DNA from: Actinomycetes bacterium
GTDB lineage: Bacteria > Actinomycetota > Acidimicrobiia > Acidimicrobiales > Aldehydirespiratoraceae
NCBI GenBank assembly: GCA_024276495.1
Contig: JAJRXC010000017.1
Span: 1-64,000 of the forward strand
DNA: 64,000 nucleotides
Reading direction: 5' to 3'
A program made the translations under genes and the position numbers. Below the pieces are notes generated by a model. It made no database searches. It had not been told where the DNA came from and saw nothing but the letters and a program-made list of their open reading frames with translations. Within the stretch, counting starts at the first letter, position 1, and the number at the start of each line of letters is the position of its first letter. Positions 35,993 to 45,576 of the stretch are shown here, piece by piece.

Positions 35993-36585
35993 TCCTCGAG
36001 CGCGGGGCCGAACACGAGATCGAGGTCGCCGAGCTGCACCAGGGTGGAGGCCACCCAGCCGCCGAGCGTCGTGAAGTGCTCGTCGAGCGCCGAGCCGTCG
36101 ACGAGCGCCGTCTCGTCGAGCTCGTAGACCCCCTCGTAGGCCACCTCGATCGCGTACTCGGCCTCGTCGAGGTCGCCGCCGTAGATCGACTCGACCGTCG
36201 GTCCGCTGCGAATCAGCTTCTCGGCGCCGACCTTCGGGCTGCTCACGGGGAGCGCCGTGAGCACCCGTCGAGGTTCCGGGGCTTCCCGCAATCGTTGGAC
36301 TCGCAGCGTGATCTCGATGTCGATCCGGGGCGGTTCGCCGAGCTCCTCGTCGACGTACCAGCTGCGGTAGGCGGTCTGCGACCAGGTCGGCCAACTGAAG
36401 CTCACGTCGGCCTGGACGCGTGGGGGCAGCCCCTCACCGGGTAGGCCGTAGGACGTCTGCCACGACACGTCGCCGAGCAACACGTCGACCTGGAAGTGCT
36501 CTTCGAACGCCTGACGTTCGAGGCGGGCGTGTTCGAAGGCGTCGCGAAGCGCGCCGATGGCGTCGGTGAACACATGGTCGAGCAT
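35989..36585 (-). CDS. Protein of unknown function
   Basis: This 198-aa soluble protein is rich in acidic and aromatic residues (FSWPTWSQTAYRSWYVDEEL, YGGDLDEAEYAIEVAYEGVYEL). No signal peptide, membrane segment or catalytic motif is seen and I do not recognise a family. It is last in a minus-strand run upp-dehydrogenase-this gene, 12 bases after the dehydrogenase. Its TAG stop and the TAG of the convergent crotonase share the same CTAG. Confidence 0.7.
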   Translation of the reverse strand: MLDHVFTDAIGALRDAFEHARLERQAFEEHFQVDVLLGDVSWQTSYGLPGEGLPPRVQADVSFSWPTWSQTAYRSWYVDEELGEPPRIDIEITLRVQRLREAPEPRRVLTALPVSSPKVGAEKLIRSGPTVESIYGGDLDEAEYAIEVAYEGVYELDETALVDGSALDEHFTTLGGWVASTLVQLGDLDLVFGPALED

Positions 36586-36597
36586 GGTGGGGCGAGG

Positions 36598-37548
36598 TTA
36601 GTAGCCCGAGGCGACGTCGACGCTGCCGATCAGTTCCTCACCGGCCCGCCAACGGCGTACGTTCTCCTCGACGCGTGCCGCGAGGCGGGGAAGCCCCATC
36701 TCCGGCGTGTTGCCGACGTGGGGGGTGATCAAGACGTTGCCGTGGTCCCAGAGCGGATGCCCGTCGGGGAGAGGCTCGGGGTCGGTCACGTCGAGGACGG
36801 CGCCCGCGATCGTTCCCGCGTCGAGGGCCGCCAGCAGGTCGTCGTTGACGACGTGAGCGCCGCGGGCGATGTTGATCAGCCAGGCGTCGTCGGGCATCGA
36901 GGCGAGAAGGCGGGCGTCGACGATGCCGGTCGTCTCGGGAGTGAGCGCCAGACAGACGATCACCGCGTCGGCGCCGGCAACCGCCTCGAACCGGTCCTCG
37001 GTGGTCACCGTCCGGGCCGCGCCGGGCAGCGGCCGCGGGTTGCGCCGTACGACGGTCACGTCACAGCCCCACGGTTCGATCAGCCGCAGGAAGCTCTCGG
37101 CGAGCCCGCCACCCCCCAGGAGTGTGATCTTCGCGCCGAGGAGGTTCCGACCGCTTTGGGCCTGCCACGAGGAAGCCCGGGCGAACACGGGGATGTCCCG
37201 GAACGCGCTGAGCAGGGCGGTCATCATCCACTCGGCGCAGTCGTCGGCGTAGACGCCCTTTCCACAGGTCCAGATCCGGTCGGGGTCGAGGAACGGGGCC
37301 AGATTCTCGATGCCGGCGTAGGGGAGCTGCACCCAGCGGGCCGAGCCGGCTCGGGCCATGAGCTCGGGGAAGACGTCGACGGCCGCCGGATCGGCCCAGA
37401 TGACCGCGTCGGCCTCCTCGAGCGGGACGATCACCGCGCCGGCCCGCTCCGTCGCGGCGACGAGCGCCGCGTGCATCTCCGGACGACTGGCAGGAACGAC
37501 GGCCACCCGCCCCCGCGTGGGGTCAGTCGACGCCGAACTGGCGGTCAC
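36598..37548 (-). CDS. D-isomer-specific 2-hydroxyacid dehydrogenase
   Basis: This NAD(P)-dependent dehydrogenase acts on 2-hydroxy acids or related compounds. The Rossmann part shows [29 protein letters not shown], and the catalytic Arg, Glu and His fall in [28 protein letters not shown] and [12 protein letters not shown]. The substrate is unknown. The track start overlaps the upp 3' end by 26 bases; a GTG at 37506, starting VAVVPASRP after a G-rich stretch, is an equally likely start. Confidence 0.88.
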   Translation of the reverse strand: MTASSASTDPTRGRVAVVPASRPEMHAALVAATERAGAVIVPLEEADAVIWADPAAVDVFPELMARAGSARWVQLPYAGIENLAPFLDPDRIWTCGKGVYADDCAEWMMTALLSAFRDIPVFARASSWQAQSGRNLLGAKITLLGGGGLAESFLRLIEPWGCDVTVVRRNPRPLPGAARTVTTEDRFEAVAGADAVIVCLALTPETTGIVDARLLASMPDDAWLINIARGAHVVNDDLLAALDAGTIAGAVLDVTDPEPLPDGHPLWDHGNVLITPHVGNTPEMGLPRLAARVEENVRRWRAGEELIGSVDVASGY

Positions 37549-38155
37549 CCGCGTCTCCCAGTCCGGGAACGATGTAGCCGATCTCGTTGAGGTGGCTGTC
37601 GATCGAAGCGGTCACGTGCACGTCGGCAGTGCCCGAACCCCGCAACGTCTCCACTCCCTCGGGAGCCGAGAGCACGCACACGACGGTGATCGTCCCCGCG
37701 TTGGATTCCCGCAGACTCCGACACGCGTGGATGGCGGATCCGGCGGTGGCGAGCATCGGATCGAGGACCATGACCGGTTGCCCGGCGAGGTCGTCGGGCA
37801 CGGTGTCGAGATAGACGTGGGGTTGCAGCGTGTCCTCGTTGCGCTTCAAGCCGATGAACCCGGTGCGGGCCTCGGGCAGCACGGCGAGGGCGGCGTCGAG
37901 CATGCCCAGGCCCGCGCGCAGCACGGGTACGAGCAGGGGCAGCTCGGTGTCGGGTGCCAGTCGGGTCCCCGTGGTCGGACCCATCGGCGTCGTGACCGGA
38001 ATGGTGTCGGTCGGGAGGTCCCGACAGGCCTCATAGACCAGATGGCGGCTCAGGTCCCTGAGCGCGGCACGAAAGCCCGGACGGGTGGTGGTCTCGTCGC
38101 GCAAGCGGGTGAGCGCCACCGCGGCGAGGGGATGATCGACGACATGAACCTGCAC
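37523..38155 (-). CDS. upp: Uracil phosphoribosyltransferase
   Basis: Upp salvages uracil to UMP using PRPP. The family N-terminus [35 protein letters not shown], the PRPP loop [13 protein letters not shown] and the uracil-binding C-terminus [16 protein letters not shown] are all present. Length is 210 aa, with a GTG start. Together with adenosine deaminase and the nucleoside importer further right it points to nucleobase salvage. Confidence 0.96.
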   Translation of the reverse strand: MQVHVVDHPLAAVALTRLRDETTTRPGFRAALRDLSRHLVYEACRDLPTDTIPVTTPMGPTTGTRLAPDTELPLLVPVLRAGLGMLDAALAVLPEARTGFIGLKRNEDTLQPHVYLDTVPDDLAGQPVMVLDPMLATAGSAIHACRSLRESNAGTITVVCVLSAPEGVETLRGSGTADVHVTASIDSHLNEIGYIVPGLGDAGDRQFGVD

Positions 38156-38205
38156 GAGGCGACTATGCCACGTTCACCTGCGGCCCGGCGCTTCGAGCGC
38201 GGGGA

Positions 38206-41151
38206 TCACGGCAGAACCTTGGCCACCTCGACCGACGCCGGATCCGCATAGAGGACCGCGGCGAGGTCACGGACATCGTTTCGTGTGACCCGTTCGAGCA
38301 TGGCGAAGCGCTGGTCGGGTTGCAGCGGACGTTGATCCGGAAAACGGGTGATGGCCAGATTCGCGGTGAGGAAGAGCGCGTCGTTCACGAATCCGTAGTC
38401 GTTTCCGATGACCCGGATGGCTCGATTGAACTCATCGGCACTCGGACCGGTGATCGCCAGCTCGATCAGGATCGACTCCAACGCGTCCTCGATCTCGGAG
38501 AGACGGGCCGGATCTCCATCGACCTGGATGAACGAACCGAGGCCGGGCTCACCGGCTCGGCTGATGCTGATCTCGGCGAAGCCGCCGTAGGACGCACCCA
38601 ACTCCTCCCGGATGACGTCGGTGATCGCGTTGGTGATGATGGTGGAGAGGACGACCGATGTCACCTCGGTCGGACCGTCGACCTCGCCAACCCACCAATC
38701 GAACCGGGTGACGCCGCCGTTGGCCGTTCCCGCGGACAGCGTGACCTCCCCGCGCAGACGAGTGGTCGGGAAGTCGACTCCGAGATCGACCCACGAGTCG
38801 TCGGGCCCGGTCGGCAGCGTGCCGAGATAGCGGGCGGCGAGATCGAACGCCGTGTCGGCGTCGATGTCGCCCACGATCGCGACATGGAGATCGTCGACGG
38901 TCGAGAACCGATCCGCGAAGATCGACCGGAGGGTCGACGCGTCGAGTCCGTCGATGTCGCCCTGGTCGAGGAGAAGGTCGTAGCGGTCGTCGCCGCCGGC
39001 CAGCAGGTCGTCCAACACGACGGAGAGTCGCAGATCCGGGTCTGTCCGGGCTGCCTCGAGCGTCGTGGCCGCGGCCCGAGAAACCGACCGCAGGGCGACA
39101 TCGTCGACCCGCGGTTCGGTCATCGTGAGGTTGATCAGCGCGAACAGCGCTTCGGCGTCGCTCGTCGCGGCGCGGGCGGTGATCAACTCCTCGGATTCGT
39201 CGATCGCGGCGCTCATCGTGATGTCGCGGCTCTCGAGATAGCGTTCGACCGTTGCCGTGTCGTGGGGCCCGACTCCGCTGGAGAGAACGGCATCGACGGC
39301 GGTTCGGGCCAGGGCCAGATCGGGTTCGTCGAGCGCACTCCAACCCCCGCTGGACTCCAACCAGACATCGAAGGACCCTTCGGTGATGCTGGTCTGCTGG
39401 AACGTGACGACCACCCCGTTCTCGAACGTCCACTCCTCGACGGTTCCCTCGCGGGTCTCGCGGCTGCGACGATTCGTCGTCGCAGCCGGCTCCGGACGGT
39501 CCATCAGCGCGTCGATCGACGGAACCTCGGCACCGGATCCGGCCGGCCGCGCGTTGTCGAGCACCTCGCGTAGCCGGGCTGCGGTGGGCATGTCGCCGGG
39601 GTCGTCGCCGACCTCGATGATGATCGGGCCGCTCGAGCCGAGCAACCAGCGCCAGAAGTTCGTCAGCTCGTCGGCCCGGAGGCCTTCGATGACGCTGCGT
39701 TGACGGCGAATGCGGTTCTCGGCGTCGTCGAGCGAGCTTCCCTCGAGGAAGTAGCTGCTGAGCGCGTTGGCGTACTCGAAGTCCTGGGTCGATCCGAGCG
39801 TCGCCAGCTCGTCGTCGAGGGCGCCGAGCATCACCTCTCTCATGCGGGCGACGTCGTCGTCGCCGAAGCCGTCGACGGCCGCGGCCAGGAGCTGGGCGAG
39901 GAACTGCTCGAGGCCCGTGTCGAGCGCCGGCGCCTGCAGGCTGGTGCCGAAGTACCGAAGCCCGCGATTGACCGCGAACGTCTCGAGGAACGGAGGCTGA
40001 TCGACATCGAGATCGCCTCGCTGGAACGCTTCGCCGAGTCGGCTCTCGAGCATCACGGCGACGGCGTTCTCGATCAGCGTCATGCGCTCACCGCCGACGG
40101 TTCCGGTGTCCCAGACCGGCAGTCGGATGTCGAGGGAGAGATAGTCGGCGGCGTTGTCGGGCTGGACGATCACCTCGACGACCGGGGTGGGGTCGAGCGG
40201 AACCGACACCGGTTGGCGGATCGGGGGATCCGGTGTCCGGGTGGCGAGATCGGAGAACCGGTCCCGGACCGCCCGCTCCATGTCGTCGAGGGGGAGGTCG
40301 CCGACCACGACGACGGCCATGTTGTCGGGACGGTACCAGTCGTCGTAGAAGGCCCGAAGGGTGTCGGCCCGGGTCGCTTCGATGAGATCGGCATCGCCGA
40401 TCACCAGGTGGCCCTCGTAGGGGGTCCCGGCGGTGTAGATCTCCTCAAAACGCGTGAGGATGATCCCATCGACGGATTCGCGGCCCTGGCGCAGCTCATC
40501 GCGAACCACGCCGACCTCGGCGGCGACATCGGCCTCCACGAGCGTCGCGCGTGAGGCCCATTCGCTCAAGACGTCGAAGGCGACCGCCACCGCCGAGGGG
40601 TCGAACGTGGGTGCCCCGAGGAGGAACACGGTCTCGTCATAGCTCGTGTAGGCGTTGACATCGGCGCCGAACGAGATTCCCAGGCGTTGGAGTTGGGCAG
40701 CCAGCTCGTTGCCCGGGAACGCCTCCGTGCCGTTGAACATCATGTGTTCGAGGAAATGCGCGCTTCCGTCGAGACCGTTGGCTTGTTGGAGTGAGCCGGC
40801 GTCGATCACGAGTCGGAGGTCGAGGCTCCCGCCCGGTGTGGAGTTGCGTCGCAACAGGTAGGTGAGGCCGTTGTCGAGCGTTCCGATGCGGAAGTCGCGG
40901 TCGACCGGGAGCGGCGTCGGGTCGGGATCGGGCGCGGCAGCAGCCGGGATCCCCTGCGGGTTCCCGTCGACCGTGTCGGGGAGCGGCGTCGGGGTCGGAC
41001 TCGTGGTGTCGGGGGGCTGCTCCACCGTCTCGCTCGCGGTGCCCCCGATCTCGTCGAGGATGGCGTCGACGTCGGGATCATCGGCGCACGCGGCCGCGAT
41101 CAGCGCCGCGGCGAACAAGACAGCGATGAAGCGGATCGTGGGAAAACGCAT
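38206..41151 (-). CDS. M16-family zinc protease, lipoprotein (PqqL-like)
   Basis: This 981-aa secreted lipoprotein has a signal peptide with lipobox (LIAAAC at about residue 22) and an acidic P/T-rich linker. The N-terminal M16 domain carries the inverted zinc motif HFLEH at residues 132-136 and the downstream Glu in VVRDELRQGRES. A second, inactive-type M16 domain fills the C-terminal half (PATRLRGEV-like TTRLRGEVTLSAG, and VIREELGASYGGFA with the R/Y pair). Such double-domain proteins degrade peptides in a closed chamber. TAGGGT lies seven bases before the ATG. Confidence 0.93.
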   Translation of the reverse strand: MRFPTIRFIAVLFAAALIAAACADDPDVDAILDEIGGTASETVEQPPDTTSPTPTPLPDTVDGNPQGIPAAAAPDPDPTPLPVDRDFRIGTLDNGLTYLLRRNSTPGGSLDLRLVIDAGSLQQANGLDGSAHFLEHMMFNGTEAFPGNELAAQLQRLGISFGADVNAYTSYDETVFLLGAPTFDPSAVAVAFDVLSEWASRATLVEADVAAEVGVVRDELRQGRESVDGIILTRFEEIYTAGTPYEGHLVIGDADLIEATRADTLRAFYDDWYRPDNMAVVVVGDLPLDDMERAVRDRFSDLATRTPDPPIRQPVSVPLDPTPVVEVIVQPDNAADYLSLDIRLPVWDTGTVGGERMTLIENAVAVMLESRLGEAFQRGDLDVDQPPFLETFAVNRGLRYFGTSLQAPALDTGLEQFLAQLLAAAVDGFGDDDVARMREVMLGALDDELATLGSTQDFEYANALSSYFLEGSSLDDAENRIRRQRSVIEGLRADELTNFWRWLLGSSGPIIIEVGDDPGDMPTAARLREVLDNARPAGSGAEVPSIDALMDRPEPAATTNRRSRETREGTVEEWTFENGVVVTFQQTSITEGSFDVWLESSGGWSALDEPDLALARTAVDAVLSSGVGPHDTATVERYLESRDITMSAAIDESEELITARAATSDAEALFALINLTMTEPRVDDVALRSVSRAAATTLEAARTDPDLRLSVVLDDLLAGGDDRYDLLLDQGDIDGLDASTLRSIFADRFSTVDDLHVAIVGDIDADTAFDLAARYLGTLPTGPDDSWVDLGVDFPTTRLRGEVTLSAGTANGGVTRFDWWVGEVDGPTEVTSVVLSTIITNAITDVIREELGASYGGFAEISISRAGEPGLGSFIQVDGDPARLSEIEDALESILIELAITGPSADEFNRAIRVIGNDYGFVNDALFLTANLAITRFPDQRPLQPDQRFAMLERVTRNDVRDLAAVLYADPASVEVAKVLP

Positions 41152-41158
41152 TGAGTGG

Positions 41159-41164
41159 ACCCTA
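41159..41164 (-). promoter_or_regulatory. Leaderless-type -10 box of the M16 protease gene
   Basis: Minus-strand TAGGGT is seven bases before the ATG, within the 36-base gap after adenosine deaminase. Confidence 0.5.
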
Positions 41165-41187
41165 CCGGCAACGACGGTCGCGGTCGG

Positions 41188-42309
41188 TCAGACCCGCGGC
41201 TCCACGGCCCAGGCCTCGAGGGGCGCGTAGCGGGGTTTGATGATCTGTTCGATGACCTGGAGACGTTCCCGGAACGGGAGGAAGCTCGACTTCATGGCGT
41301 TGACCGTGAGCCAGCGGATCCGGTCCCAGCCGTAGTCGAACGCCTCGGTGAGCGCGGCCATCTCCGATGTCATCGACACCCCCGACATCAGCCGGTTGTC
41401 GGTGTTGACCGTCACCCGGAAGCGCAGGTCGATGAGCTCCGCGATCGGATGGTCGGCGATCACGTCGACCACGCCGGTGTTGACATTCGACGTGGGGCAC
41501 ACCTCGAGCGGGATCCGACGGTCGCGGATGAAGTGGGCGAGTCGCCCCAGCTCGGGTTCGCCCTCATCGGCCCCCGTGATGTCCTCGATGATCCGGATGC
41601 CGTGGCCGAGCCGTTCGGCCCCACACCATTGCACGGCCTTCCAGATCGACCGGGGGCCATACGCCTCGCCGGCGTGGATCGTGATGTGGAAGTTCTCCCG
41701 ATGGCAGTACTGGAAGGCGAGGAGGTGGTCGTCGGGCGGAAACCCGTCTTCGGGGCCGGCGATGTCGAAACCGACGACCCCGTCATCGCGGGCCCGGACC
41801 GCGGCCTGGGCCACCTCCAGCGAGTTGTGCTGATGACGCATGGCGGAGCAGATCGCCCGGATCGTCAGATCGGTCCCGGCGCTTCCCGCCGCGAACCCGG
41901 CCAGCACCGCCTCGACCACACCATCGAGGGAAAGCCCCTTTTCGGTGTGGAGCTCCGGCGCGAATCGGATCTCCGCGTAGACGACGCCGTCGGCGGCGAG
42001 ATCCTCGGCGCACTCCCGGGAGACCCGCTCGATCGCCTCGGCGGTCTGCATCACCGCGACCGTGTGGGCGAACGTCTCGAGATAGAGGGTGAGGTCCTTG
42101 CGGTTGGCCCCCCGCTGCATCCATGTGGTCAGCGCCTCGGGATCGTCGGCAGGAAGCCCGGTGTAGCCGATGTCGTCGGCGATCTCGATGATCGTGTCGG
42201 CTCGCAGCCCTCCGTCGAGATGGTCGTGGAGCACGACCTTGGGCGCCCGCCGTATTCGCTCGAACGTGGGTGGCCCGACGTCGAGGGATGCACTGGCTGC
42301 GGTGGTCAT
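41188..42309 (-). CDS. add: Adenosine deaminase
   Basis: Add deaminates adenosine and deoxyadenosine to inosine forms. Zinc and catalytic motifs: LHDHLDGGLR, HAGEAYGPRSIW (catalytic Glu), GAERLGHGIRI and VNTDNRLMSG. The last replaces the classical NTDDP; my recollection is that TDNRLM is a common actinobacterial form. Length is 373 aa. It is the last gene of a minus-strand run starting at the nucleoside-binding lipoprotein, 19 bases after the PhyH gene. Confidence 0.94.
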   Translation of the reverse strand: MTTAASASLDVGPPTFERIRRAPKVVLHDHLDGGLRADTIIEIADDIGYTGLPADDPEALTTWMQRGANRKDLTLYLETFAHTVAVMQTAEAIERVSRECAEDLAADGVVYAEIRFAPELHTEKGLSLDGVVEAVLAGFAAGSAGTDLTIRAICSAMRHQHNSLEVAQAAVRARDDGVVGFDIAGPEDGFPPDDHLLAFQYCHRENFHITIHAGEAYGPRSIWKAVQWCGAERLGHGIRIIEDITGADEGEPELGRLAHFIRDRRIPLEVCPTSNVNTGVVDVIADHPIAELIDLRFRVTVNTDNRLMSGVSMTSEMAALTEAFDYGWDRIRWLTVNAMKSSFLPFRERLQVIEQIIKPRYAPLEAWAVEPRV

Positions 42310-42328
42310 GTCTCAGGTTACGCCGCGC

Positions 42329-43171
42329 TCACCGGTCGAACCCTCGCAGCGGCATGGAAGGGCGGCGCTGCAGCCAGTTGTCGGCGGGATAGGTCGCGGT
42401 GCCGTCGATCAGGTGGAGGGTGTAGGCGTGTCGACTCTTCGTGGACGTGTTGGGGGCGCTCCAGTGAGGAAGGGTGCCGTGGAGGACGACCATCGTTCCC
42501 TTCTCCGCCTCCAACGGAACGAGATCGTCGACCGGCCAGGGGCTCGGATCGAGAACCTCCATCACGGTGCCGGCGCCCTGGCGGCGCAGCCGGGTGCGCG
42601 CCGGTTCGCGGTGGTGGCCGGGAGCGGCCCACAGGCAGCCGTTGTCGATCGTCGCGTCTTCGATCGCGAACCAGAAGCCGATCACCGACTGCGGCTCGGT
42701 CCACAAGAAGGTGTGGTCGCAGTGGCAGGTGACCTCACCCCCGATGTCGGGCTGCTTGAAGATGTACATCGACTGGAGCAACAAGGGGTCGCGCAGGCCG
42801 ACATCGGCCGCCAACTCGGCCAACATCGGGGTGCGACTGAACCGATCGAACACCGGATCGAGGTCGTGCATCGCGTGGCCCAGCTTGTTGACGGCGAGCT
42901 CGAGTGGACGGGTGAGCTCGCCGTCGACGACGGCGCCGTCCTCGAGGAACCAGCGCACGACATCACCCGACGTGAGGAAGTACTCCTCTTGGGCATGGTC
43001 CTGGCTGGTCGTGTCGAACACGGTGAGTCCACCGTCGACCGACGGGTCGGCCGCGGCGAGCTTCGCGATGACGTGTTCGCGCAGTTCGTCGCAGGCCGCA
43101 GGGTCGACCGCGCCCGGGAGCACGACGAAGCCGTCGCGTTCCCAATCGACGAGCTGGGCGGACGTCAACAT
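42329..43171 (-). CDS. Phytanoyl-CoA dioxygenase (PhyH) family protein
   Basis: This Fe(II)/2-oxoglutarate-dependent dioxygenase has the double-stranded beta-helix motif HCDHTFLWTEP (HxD) near residue 143, and a later GHHREPARTRLRR and LHGTLPHWSAPNTS with candidate third His and the 2-oxoglutarate-binding Arg. The 280-aa product starts LTSAQLVDWERDGFVVLPGAVD, typical of the family. The substrate is unknown. It is placed between the nucleoside permease and adenosine deaminase, gaps 24 and 19 bases, so it may act on an imported nucleoside or on something unrelated. Confidence 0.85.
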   Translation of the reverse strand: MLTSAQLVDWERDGFVVLPGAVDPAACDELREHVIAKLAAADPSVDGGLTVFDTTSQDHAQEEYFLTSGDVVRWFLEDGAVVDGELTRPLELAVNKLGHAMHDLDPVFDRFSRTPMLAELAADVGLRDPLLLQSMYIFKQPDIGGEVTCHCDHTFLWTEPQSVIGFWFAIEDATIDNGCLWAAPGHHREPARTRLRRQGAGTVMEVLDPSPWPVDDLVPLEAEKGTMVVLHGTLPHWSAPNTSTKSRHAYTLHLIDGTATYPADNWLQRRPSMPLRGFDR

Positions 43172-43195
43172 GGTTCGACCCTACGCCGAACGACG

Positions 43196-44461
43196 CTACG
43201 TCTCGCCCCGGCGGTAGATCTGGCCGTCGGCCGCGGGCATTCGCAGGCGTTGAGAGAAGAAAACGAGCACGACGAGCACGATCACGAACGGCAAGATGTT
43301 GATCCACCAGTTGGGCACCGTGTCGGACAGGAAGTACCACAACGCGGCGAGCGCGCCGAGAATGCCGGCGAGAACCGCATCGACCCGTCGGCCGCGGGAC
43401 ACGGCCCAGACCAGCACCAGGGCGAGGGCGATGGTGTTGACGAGGAGCAGCGAGTGCGAGCCGGCCCCGCCGAGGTCACGCAGCCCGAGTCCGAAGGGAT
43501 AGCCGAAGAGCATGGAGCCGGCCATGATCCCGCCGGGGCGCCAGTTCCCGAAGATGAGGGCCGCGAGGCCGATGAAGCCCCGGCCGTTGGTCTGTCCTTC
43601 CTGATAGATGCCGGACAGCTCGGGGCTGACGATGATGGCGCCACCGAGACCGGCCAGGGCGCCGCTGATGGTGACGGCGATGTACTTGTAGCGGTAGATG
43701 TCGATGCCCTGCGATTCGCCGCTTTGTGGGTGTTCGCCGCAGATGCGCAACCGAAGCCCGAAGCGGGTCTTCCAGATCACCCATGCGGTGAGCGGAACGA
43801 AGGCCAGCGCGATGATCGTCGCGAACGAGATCTGGGCCACGAGCCCGCGGGTGAGGCTCGTGACGTCGGAGAGGAAGAACCAGTCCTTCTTCGTGACCCA
43901 GCCGAGCAGATCGGGAGATTCCCAGCTGCCGACGTTGCCGCCGGCGAAGAACGGGAGGGTGAACCTCCCGACGCCGGGAACCCGCGGTGACTGGGTGATC
44001 GACCCGCCGTCGTAGCCGGTGAGGATCTCCGACGACAGGAATCGGGTGATGCCGGGTGCCAGGACGTTGATCGCGACACCGGAGATGATGTGGTCGACGC
44101 CGAACGAGACGGTCGCGACCGCGTGGAGCAGACCGCCGAACGAGCCTCCCAACGCCCCGATCGCCAGACCCCACCACGGCCCGTAGTTGATGGCCCCCCA
44201 GGCCCCGAACCAGGTGCCGAGGACCATCATCCCCTCGAGGCCGATGTTGACGATGCCGGCCCGCTCGGAGTAGAGACCGCCGAGGCCGGCCAGCATGATC
44301 GGGACGGCCCAGCGCAGCATCGCCTGTGACGAGCTGGTCGTGGTGAGGCGTTCGGTGTCGTCGAAACCCTGAACCACCGTCAAGACGAAGATTCCGGCGG
44401 CGGCGTAGAGCATCCAGCGGGCCCACGCGGGGAGCTGAGCGAGCCTGGTGAAGGTGATCAT
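43196..44461 (-). CDS. Nucleoside ABC transporter permease (second subunit)
   Basis: This BPD_transp_2 family membrane subunit has about nine to ten helices. Visible family pieces: WAVPIMLAGLGGLYSERAGIVNIGLEGMMVLG, FGVDHIISGVAINVLAPGITRFL and LRLRICGEHPQSGESQGIDIYRYKY, the region that contacts the ATPase. It is 421 aa. The ATG at 44461 overlaps the stop of the other permease (ATGA); the track start at 45109 runs back into it. It resembles YufQ/NupQ of BmpA-type nucleoside importers. Confidence 0.92.
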   Translation of the reverse strand: MITFTRLAQLPAWARWMLYAAAGIFVLTVVQGFDDTERLTTTSSSQAMLRWAVPIMLAGLGGLYSERAGIVNIGLEGMMVLGTWFGAWGAINYGPWWGLAIGALGGSFGGLLHAVATVSFGVDHIISGVAINVLAPGITRFLSSEILTGYDGGSITQSPRVPGVGRFTLPFFAGGNVGSWESPDLLGWVTKKDWFFLSDVTSLTRGLVAQISFATIIALAFVPLTAWVIWKTRFGLRLRICGEHPQSGESQGIDIYRYKYIAVTISGALAGLGGAIIVSPELSGIYQEGQTNGRGFIGLAALIFGNWRPGGIMAGSMLFGYPFGLGLRDLGGAGSHSLLLVNTIALALVLVWAVSRGRRVDAVLAGILGALAALWYFLSDTVPNWWINILPFVIVLVVLVFFSQRLRMPAADGQIYRRGET

Positions 44462-45576
44462 GTCGCTCCCACCGCGAGCGCGGCGGCAGCCGATGCCGCC
44501 TCGTCGCGTTCTCGTATCCGTCTCACGACTTCGTAGGCCACCACGGCGGCGAGGATGATGACGCCCTGCATGATCTGGACGATCTCCCGTGATGCGGCAC
44601 CGGTGACCTGGAGGATCCCCGAGGAGATGTCGAGGAACGCGAAGATCAGTGCGCCGAGCGCGATGCCGGCCGGGTGGTTGCGGCCGAGAAGCGCCACGGC
44701 GATCCCGGCGAACCCGAGCCCCTTGATCGGGTTGGACGGGAAGAAACCGGTGTCCATCAGCTCGGGAAGGCCGACGAGGCCGGCCACCGCACCCGACAGC
44801 ACCATCGATGCGACGATCATTCGCTTCGGCGAGATGCCGCCGGCCCGGGCGGCCGTGGGGTTCATGCCGCTGGCCCGGAGGTCGAATCCGAAGACCGTGC
44901 GGTTGAGCAGCACGTGGTAGAGCAGACCGACGGCGACCGCGACGAGCAGCACCGCGGTGAGCTCCTTGCCCTGACGGATGTCGCGGGTCACGAGCTCCAG
45001 CCAGCTGTTGATGTCGGGTAGCAGCCCGCTGCCGGCGATCGGTTCGGTGCCGACCCGACCCCCGGTCGCGCTGATCTCGCCGCCCGCCTGCCACTCGGTG
45101 ATCAGCCACGCCACGATGCCCGAGATCGCGATCGCGTTGAGCATGATCGTCGAGATGACCTCGTTGACCCCGCGGGTGACCTTGAGGGCGCCGGCCAGGC
45201 CCGAATAGGCCCCGCCGACGATCATCGCCACGCTGATGATCACGGTGACGTGCAACGCGGCGGGAAGCGACACCTGGCCGCCCACATAGGCCGCGACGAT
45301 GAACGCGAAGAGGTACTGGCCTTCGACACCGATGTTGAACAGGTTCATCCGGAAGCCGATGGCCGCCGCGACGCCGGAGAGGTACAGCGGTGTCGCCCGG
45401 TTCAAGATGTCGACCTGGGTCTCGAGCTTGCTCGCGTGCTTGAGCATGTCGCCGTACGCGTCGAGCGGGTTGCTGCCCGAGATGAGCAGCACGATCGAGG
45501 ACAGGCCGATGGCGAACGCGAGGGCCGCGACCGGCGCGGCGACGGCCAGGACGACCCGGCGGGTGGTTCCGTTCAC
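44458..45576 (-). CDS. Nucleoside ABC transporter permease (first subunit)
   Basis: This BPD_transp_2 permease pairs with the next gene to form the membrane channel. Pieces: PLYLSGVAAAIGFRMNLFNIGVEGQYLFA, RGVNEVISTIMLNAIAI and DLRASGMNPTAARAGGISPKRMIV (the ATPase-coupling loop). Length is 372 aa. The GTG at 45576 overlaps the ATPase stop (GTGA), which excludes the much longer track ORF. Confidence 0.92.
   Translation of the reverse strand: MNGTTRRVVLAVAAPVAALAFAIGLSSIVLLISGSNPLDAYGDMLKHASKLETQVDILNRATPLYLSGVAAAIGFRMNLFNIGVEGQYLFAFIVAAYVGGQVSLPAALHVTVIISVAMIVGGAYSGLAGALKVTRGVNEVISTIMLNAIAISGIVAWLITEWQAGGEISATGGRVGTEPIAGSGLLPDINSWLELVTRDIRQGKELTAVLLVAVAVGLLYHVLLNRTVFGFDLRASGMNPTAARAGGISPKRMIVASMVLSGAVAGLVGLPELMDTGFFPSNPIKGLGFAGIAVALLGRNHPAGIALGALIFAFLDISSGILQVTGAASREIVQIMQGVIILAAVVAYEVVRRIRERDEAASAAAALAVGAT

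Noticed and set aside
43196-45109. 637-aa version of the second nucleoside permease
   Set aside because: The N-terminal 216 residues are out-of-frame reading of the other permease; ATG at 44461 overlapping its stop is the natural start.
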